NCBI RefSeq assembly: GCF_002127965.1
Contig: NZ_CP018787.1
Span: 1,984,001 to 2,048,000 of the forward strand
Origin: Oxalobacter formigenes
Lineage (GTDB): Bacteria > Pseudomonadota > Gammaproteobacteria > Burkholderiales > Burkholderiaceae_D
Direction of reading: 5' to 3'
DNA: 64,000 nucleotides
The translations under genes were made by a program, and so were the position numbers. The notes under the pieces were generated by a model, which worked only from the letters and a program-made list of their open reading frames with translations, did no database searches and was not told where the DNA came from. Shown piece by piece: positions 62,740 to 64,000 of the stretch. Within the stretch, counting starts at the first letter, position 1; the number at the start of each line of letters is the position of its first letter.

Positions 62740-64000
62740 CTAGCAACTGCCTTTTTTCATCACATCACTGAAATCTTCTGACGGCATTGGCCGGGCAAAA
62801 TAAAAGCCCTGTGCGATGGAGCAGCCACAGTTCCTCATCAATTCGACATTTTCGATAAATTCGACGCCTTCCACCACAATCCGGATATTCAACTGCGTTG
62901 CCATCTCCACGATCGTGGAGAAAATAATATTGCGCCGGCTGTTATCTTTTGATTCCTCGAGAAATCCCTTGTCAATTTTGAGCACATCGATCGGAACGTC
63001 TTTCAGCATGTTCAGCGATGAATAGCCCGAACCGAAATCATCCATCGAAATCGAAAAGCCATGAGAATGCATTTTCTCGGTGAAAACGTAAATATTGTCG
63101 ATATTGTCGAAAATGGCGCTTTCCGTCAGCTCGATTTCAATCAGGCTGGCCGGGACATTGTATTCTTCCCGCTTGCGGACAATCTGGTCAAGGAAGTCTT
63201 CATTCAAGAGATGCATGCGGGAGAAATTGACTGAAATCGGCACACAGGCAATACCGGCATCCAGATGAGCTCTCAGGAACTGAAGCACTTTTTCATAGAT
63301 CATCATGTCGATATCGACGATCATGCCCGTCTGTTCGCACATCGGGATAAACACACCGGGCGATATCATTTTTCCTTCCGGGCTACGCCAGCGTGCCAGT
63401 GCTTCACCACCCACCAGTTCACGGGTATCGATATTCACTTTAGGCTGAATGAAAGGAATGAATTCACCATTTTCAATACCCTGCTGCACAGCACGCTTGA
63501 GCTGCTCGTTACGGATATTGGCCTTGTCGAATTCTTCCGTATAGTAAGCGACATACCGGCCTAACGTCCCCTTGATTTCCTGTGCCGCCGTACAGGCCTT
63601 GTCCAGCATCAGGTTGATGCCTTCCGTCTTGTCGGTCACCGCATAAACACCGGCAGAAAAATACAGGATCAGCTCTTCATACTCAATGGAAGACAGCATT
63701 CTTTTAAGCCGTTCCTCACCGGCGTCGCGCAAAAGCGCGACATAATGGTCACTGGAAATCCGCGCGAGAACCTCACCCGGCATCAATTTTCCGGACACAT
63801 TTTCGTAAATATGTTTCAGCACCCGGTCGCCGAATTCAAACCCGTAGAATTTATTGATGTATTTGAAATTGTCGATGTCGAACTTCATGATGAAGAAGTT
63901 CGTCTCGTCCGTCGATTGCATGGCCGCAATGGCATCCACGACAAATTTGTTCACCGTATTGCCGCCGGTGATCGGATCGACAAACGCGATCCTTTCCAGA
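62740..64000 (-). CDS. GGDEF-EAL protein (5' end outside window), likely c-di-GMP phosphodiesterase
   Basis: The frame is open to the window edge; upstream residues read ERIAFVDPITGGNTVNKFVV, so at least the N-terminus is missing. The GGDEF domain has SSDHY (ARISSDHYVALL) in place of GG(D/E)EF, so cyclase activity is unlikely. The EAL domain looks intact: ELVGGEALARW, VNFSRMHL, IELTESAIF, MDDFGSGYSSLNML, DVLKIDKGF and VVEGVE. It probably degrades c-di-GMP. Sensor domains, if any, lie outside. Confidence 0.9.
   Translation of the reverse strand, partial: LERIAFVDPITGGNTVNKFVVDAIAAMQSTDETNFFIMKFDIDNFKYINKFYGFEFGDRVLKHIYENVSGKLMPGEVLARISSDHYVALLRDAGEERLKRMLSSIEYEELILYFSAGVYAVTDKTEGINLMLDKACTAAQEIKGTLGRYVAYYTEEFDKANIRNEQLKRAVQQGIENGEFIPFIQPKVNIDTRELVGGEALARWRSPEGKMISPGVFIPMCEQTGMIVDIDMMIYEKVLQFLRAHLDAGIACVPISVNFSRMHLLNEDFLDQIVRKREEYNVPASLIEIELTESAIFDNIDNIYVFTEKMHSHGFSISMDDFGSGYSSLNMLKDVPIDVLKIDKGFLEESKDNSRRNIIFSTIVEMATQLNIRIVVEGVEFIENVELMRNCGCSIAQGFYFARPMPSEDFSDVMKKGSC

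Overview
The window looks like a chromosome segment of a betaproteobacterium of order Burkholderiales, family Oxalobacteraceae, most likely Oxalobacter or a close relative. The reasons are several Burkholderiales-type 16-strand porins, the miaB-phoH-ybeY order, a TorF-like/glnK/amtB operon and moderate GC. This assignment is by recognition; no search was run. All family names below are likewise recognised by eye from the translated sequence.

Layout. 1-2.6 kb: miaB (5' end outside the window), phoH and ybeY, an RNA-modification and rRNA-maturation operon. 2.8-5 kb: a PocR-type hybrid histidine kinase. 5.1-15.2 kb: a complete type I-F CRISPR-Cas locus with a CRISPR array on each side. The order is cas2-3, csy1, csy2, csy3, cas6f, cas1, so cas1 is last instead of first. 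The Cas2 part of cas2-3 is broken by one in-frame TAG. 15.4-17 kb: two tandem paralogous ArAE-like membrane proteins. 17.3-23.1 kb: a porin cluster of three full porins, one chimeric half porin and an FMN-binding (PNPOx-like) protein. 23.2-25.6 kb: a second hybrid kinase, split by an in-frame TGA. 26-33.2 kb: an amino-acid decarboxylase, aquaporin Z, and the torF-like/glnK/amtB nitrogen operon with a recognisable sigma-54 promoter and NtrC site. 33.6-36.1 kb: tRNA-Lys(CTT) followed by a decayed phage tail-fibre cassette. 36.8-49.2 kb: eptA, two nitroreductase-like genes, a META/DUF4377 lipoprotein, a trimeric autotransporter with a divergent winged-helix gene and five 13-bp tandem repeats between them, a MazG-like enzyme, an MscS channel and pepD.

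49.4-49.6 kb holds a 32-residue membrane-peptide gene with a good ribosome binding site behind two LexA-like boxes. These resemble the LexA box in front of umuDC at 62.5 kb. It is a candidate SOS-induced peptide of the TisB/DinQ kind.

51.4-60.5 kb (minus strand) is a tightly coupled operon: an SsuBCA/TauABC-like ABC transporter, then quinone oxidoreductase, thioesterase, VOC protein, acyl-CoA synthetase and an M20 dipeptidase, then a porin. A very short cysteine-rich reading frame precedes the operon (MCCHSFCCCCC) and a second one (ending RCFCCC) lies between the dipeptidase and the porin, the latter followed by a terminator-like hairpin. This suggests cysteine- or sulfur-responsive attenuation. 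The window ends with umuDC and a partial GGDEF-EAL protein.

The three most unusual items are the double-LexA-box peptide, the paired cysteine-rich leaders, and the rearranged, amber-interrupted I-F cas operon.
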